Positions 61,005 through 64,000 of a stretch of 64,000 nucleotides of DNA are shown here, one piece after another (position 1 is the first letter of the stretch; each line of letters opens with the position of its first letter). The DNA lies in assembly GCA_026261815.1 (NCBI GenBank), contig JAMPIT010000890.1, positions 5,548,001-5,612,000 on the forward strand, read 5' to 3'. The notes beneath the pieces were generated by a model, which did not search any database, was not told the origin of the DNA, and saw only the letters and a list, made by a program, of their open reading frames with translations. Made by a program: the position numbers and the translations under genes. The stretch comes from Monarcha castaneiventris obscurior. Lineage: Eukaryota > Chordata > Aves > Passeriformes > Monarchidae.

Positions 61005-64000
61005 AGGGCAGTTTTGCTGAAGATAAGAGAAATATTCCTCATATGAATGCAGCAAATACCTGCCAACTCTCTGACTGAGCAGAAGGTCATAAAGCAAGTA
61101 TAACTCAGAAAAGCAGAGGCATATATAAGCATCAGAATGAGAGGTGAGAATTAAAAACAGCTTTTGTACATATGAGAGTGGAAAACAGCTGAATGAAACA
61201 AACTCAACATAAATGCCAGCATGGTGTTCTGCCTAACAAAATGCAAACCCATATGTGGGGAGCAAAAGAAAATGGCTGCACTGATTTCCAGAGCTTGAAG
61301 AAAAGCCAACAGGAAAAGGAAAGGAAGGTGAGCTGGGAGCAGCAACTACTGGATGCTGCCAGTATCTCTGTGACCGTAAAGGCTGTGAGAAGATGTGGAA
61401 AAAGAACAAGAGTGCATTGTGATGTGTTTGCCTTCAGTGAATACTCAGAGTAACAGCAACATAATTCTCTGGATTGAACTTCAACCAGTGACGCGGCCTG
61501 GTCACAGATGGGTCAATACTTTCGCTGTCATGGATAACAGATGTTCTGTCCAAAGGGGCCAGGAGCCATCTGCTTAAGTCCTGATCTACAAAGCTCCACA
61601 ACTTGAGAGAACAAAGAACCTGGGAGCCCAAAATGTTGCCTCTCTTGTCCATTAAAAGTCTGACAAAACTTCCCCTGCCAAGAGCAATTTCTCTTGGTTG
61701 CTTAATCTAATACTCAGTTGTAGTTGCATTTCTGTAGATCATCTTTATTCTTGCTTTCTGCTGCGGAAGGCTTGTTATTCCTCATACCTGGTTTGTCTGG
61801 GTTATTTTGGACTCAGTTATATTGTATTCTCCATGGTTTCTCCTTGCCAAGAGTGTGTTTGCCTTGATACTTGCTTGATGATCTTTGAAGGTCCCTGACC
61901 ACTGGACAACCTCAGGCCATTCTTATTGCTCAGACTTCTGGCCTCAGCTGTACCTTGGCCAAGTTATTGGATTCTCTTCTGGGTTAGAAGGTCCTCACTC
62001 AGCTGCAATCTCTACATCTGCCCTAGTGATCCTTACCACACAACTCCAGAAGCAATACCAACTCAAATGGGTCAAAACAAGAGAGCAGGAAAAGAGGGCC
62101 ACCTGCAGTAGTCAGAAATTAGATGAAAGGCCCACAAGAGCCAGGAAGATGCATCCCATCTTCTTTCTAGCTGTCAGTTCTGGCAAGTAGTTTGTGTAAC
62201 TAAGTCTCAGCAGCCAAAAAAAAAAAGAGCATCTTTTTTTGTGTCACCCGGTGCTTGTTAATGTAATACGTGTGCTTTGAGTGTTATGATTATTTATTAT
62301 TAAACTAAGGGAAATGTTGCGTGAGTCTGTCAGACTTTCAGGAATAGCTTGCACTCTTGCACATGCCTTTCCCTTATGCACAGTTTGGCACCTCCGAGCG
62401 CATTGTTTTTGTCTGTGCTTATTTTAAACTGAGAACCTTAAAGAAATGCAGTAACAGTCACAGGGGAAAAGGGAAACCAGTTATTTATAGTTTCAAGCAG
62501 TTAAGCTTTCAGGATGGTTTTGAGCATGCTTAGTGGCAAGCAGTGCCCTAATTCTGTAAGTGCTTAAGGACGTCCTGCACTTGACACATTAGGCAAGGGC
62601 TGCTCTTGGCCCAGTCTGCCCCATGCCACCAGGGCTGTCTTTGAAAGGACACTCTGGGCTCAGGCATCACTGCATGTACCTCGAGATCCTCCAAGACCCA
62701 TCTGGGTGCCTCAGCACAGCTGGCAACCTCATGTGGTGTCAGGACGGTGAGCCCGTGGGGAGGAAGGCACCTTCTACTCCATCTGGATAGACAGGATGGT
62801 CTGCAGAGTGCAGAAGGACTTGCCCGAAGGTGTCTGTGTGGGGACATTTGCAGATATGAGACTTATCTGAGAGGGTACAGGGCTACCTCATGTTGCCAAA
62901 AAGCACAATGTTACAGGTAACTTCTGAGCTTTAAATAGAGGATATTTGTCATATATAAGAATCTATGGAGATTTTTTAGCAAGTGCTCATTAATTCTGTC
63001 AGGTTAGTTAGGTCCTAGCCATCAGGGATTTTTCCTATTTTTTCTGTGCTCTTTCCCCTTCCAGCACAAATTTGTGTTATTTTTTTTCTTTCATGAAAAA
63101 TGTTTTTCTAGGATGCTCTGCACATGTGCGCTGAAGGGGAGTTAGTGTTCAACTGATCCTGTTAGCACTATGAAGAAATGCTGATCCTGACAGACACTTT
63201 GATGTGCTAAACTAAATCCCAGTGGGCACAGGTACCAAGAGGAGCCCTGCAAAAAACATAACAAACAGATCTTCATAATTGGCCAGATTTTTTTTATTGT
63301 GATACATCAATATTTGATTAGCAATAAATATTTCCTCTGATCTCACTCTTGCTTCATGAAACTGAAAACAAAGGTAGGTTGGGATCTGTCAAAGTTTACT
63401 GGTCTAGTCTCAATCTCTTTTTGGACTCAAGGATAAAAAACCCTGTAGCACCAGTGGGAGGTAAGTTATGCCAACAGTAAACACTTTTTTTACAGTCTAT
63501 TGCATGTTGATACCAGAACAATATAGGACTTGGAGCTGTGTTTTACCAGAGGGTATCAGTGGTGGCTTAATTTCACAGTGCCAAGAAAGTTGATAAAATA
63601 TTTGAGAGAAATACCAAATCAGCTTTTGAAAGCACTTCTAACAGGATAGTAGAGTGAAAGTTGGTTTTGCCTTTTAACAGTAATTAACCCTACATTTGTC
63701 ACACATTATAGTCCGTGCTAAGACCTACAGATGTTCATCCTTACATGAGAAACCTGTAGCAAAGTTTCATACTTGCCATGTGAACGTATCATGGGCTTGT
63801 GAATTGTTCCACAATGGTCTCATCTCTAAGATGAGATGAGTTCTTCCAGAACTGTAGGTTTAAAGGAGAAGATCCCAGGCATACCCTAGGGTTTTTATTT
63901 TCAGCTTTTAGGCTTTGTTAGATGTGGATCTGTAATTGTGACACTTTAAAAGAGAAAATTAAATAACATTTATAAAAACATTTTTGCCTTGTATAGGATG
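61005..64000. other. Unique noncoding DNA, no gene supported
   Basis: Nothing gene-like was supported to the end of the window. An A11 run lies at 62216-62226. The segment 62540-62850 is distinctly GC-richer than its surroundings and holds a 99-codon minus-strand frame without a recognisable domain. It might be an unrecognised repeat or noncoding exon, but nothing demonstrates that. Confidence 0.6.

Noticed and set aside
1..64000. Prokaryotic systems, CRISPR arrays, tRNA or rRNA genes, CpG-island promoters
   Set aside because: No regularly spaced repeats, no tRNA B-box-like sequence in a tRNA context, no rRNA text, and CpG is sparse outside the LTR. The sequence is clearly vertebrate noncoding DNA.

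Overview
This window reads as nuclear DNA of a bird, probably a passerine or a close relative, and it contains no protein-coding gene that I can support. The bird assignment rests on two elements. One is a truncated CR1 LINE of avian type at about 56641-57664 (minus strand). The other is a solo LTR at 49298-49933 with TGTC...CACA ends, a type I associate with passerine genomes, flanked by a perfect 5-bp target duplication. CpG is sparse, long open frames are absent outside transposon sequence, and the rest is moderately AT-rich unique sequence. The setting is therefore intergenic or deep intronic. The name of any host gene cannot be read from here.

Layout. 1-560: AT-rich unique sequence that looks constrained. 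561-7010: featureless apart from short repeats and a TG/CA alternating tract near 6855. 7010-7430: probable old LTR on the minus strand, termini unresolved. 9980-10039: short ancient sauropsid repeat. 10380-10960: candidate regulatory block with an exact PBX-MEIS site and recurring GACAA/TTGTC words, some palindromic. 12380-13120: AT-rich, conserved-looking block. 13121-20365: ordinary sequence with some GC-richer stretches. 20366-20476: two short avian repeat fragments side by side. 20481-33890: nothing gene-like, with one good hairpin at 30125-30160. 33892-39330: three short ancient repeats, one MIR-like, and an AT-rich constrained-looking block (37640-38330). 39556-49297: two more such blocks (41630-41900 and 47100-47520) in otherwise plain sequence. 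49298-49933: the solo LTR. 54820-55640: an ancient, heavily decayed CR1-family reverse-transcriptase fragment on the plus strand. 55990-56460: a TAAT-rich tract containing an 82-bp-period tandem duplication. 56641-57664: the younger CR1 on the minus strand, converging on the ancient one. 57665-64000: unique sequence without supported genes.

No genes work together here, so no pathway or operon can be described. The biological content is transposon archaeology of several ages plus a handful of candidate noncoding regulatory blocks. I found no sign of an undescribed system such as a defence island, CRISPR array or gene cluster. The firmest discoveries are the target-site-bounded solo LTR, the recognisable remnant of an ancient CR1 reverse transcriptase, and the homeodomain-site-rich tandem duplication between the two CR1 copies. 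Conservation of the candidate regulatory blocks is my impression from base composition and motif content and has not been measured.
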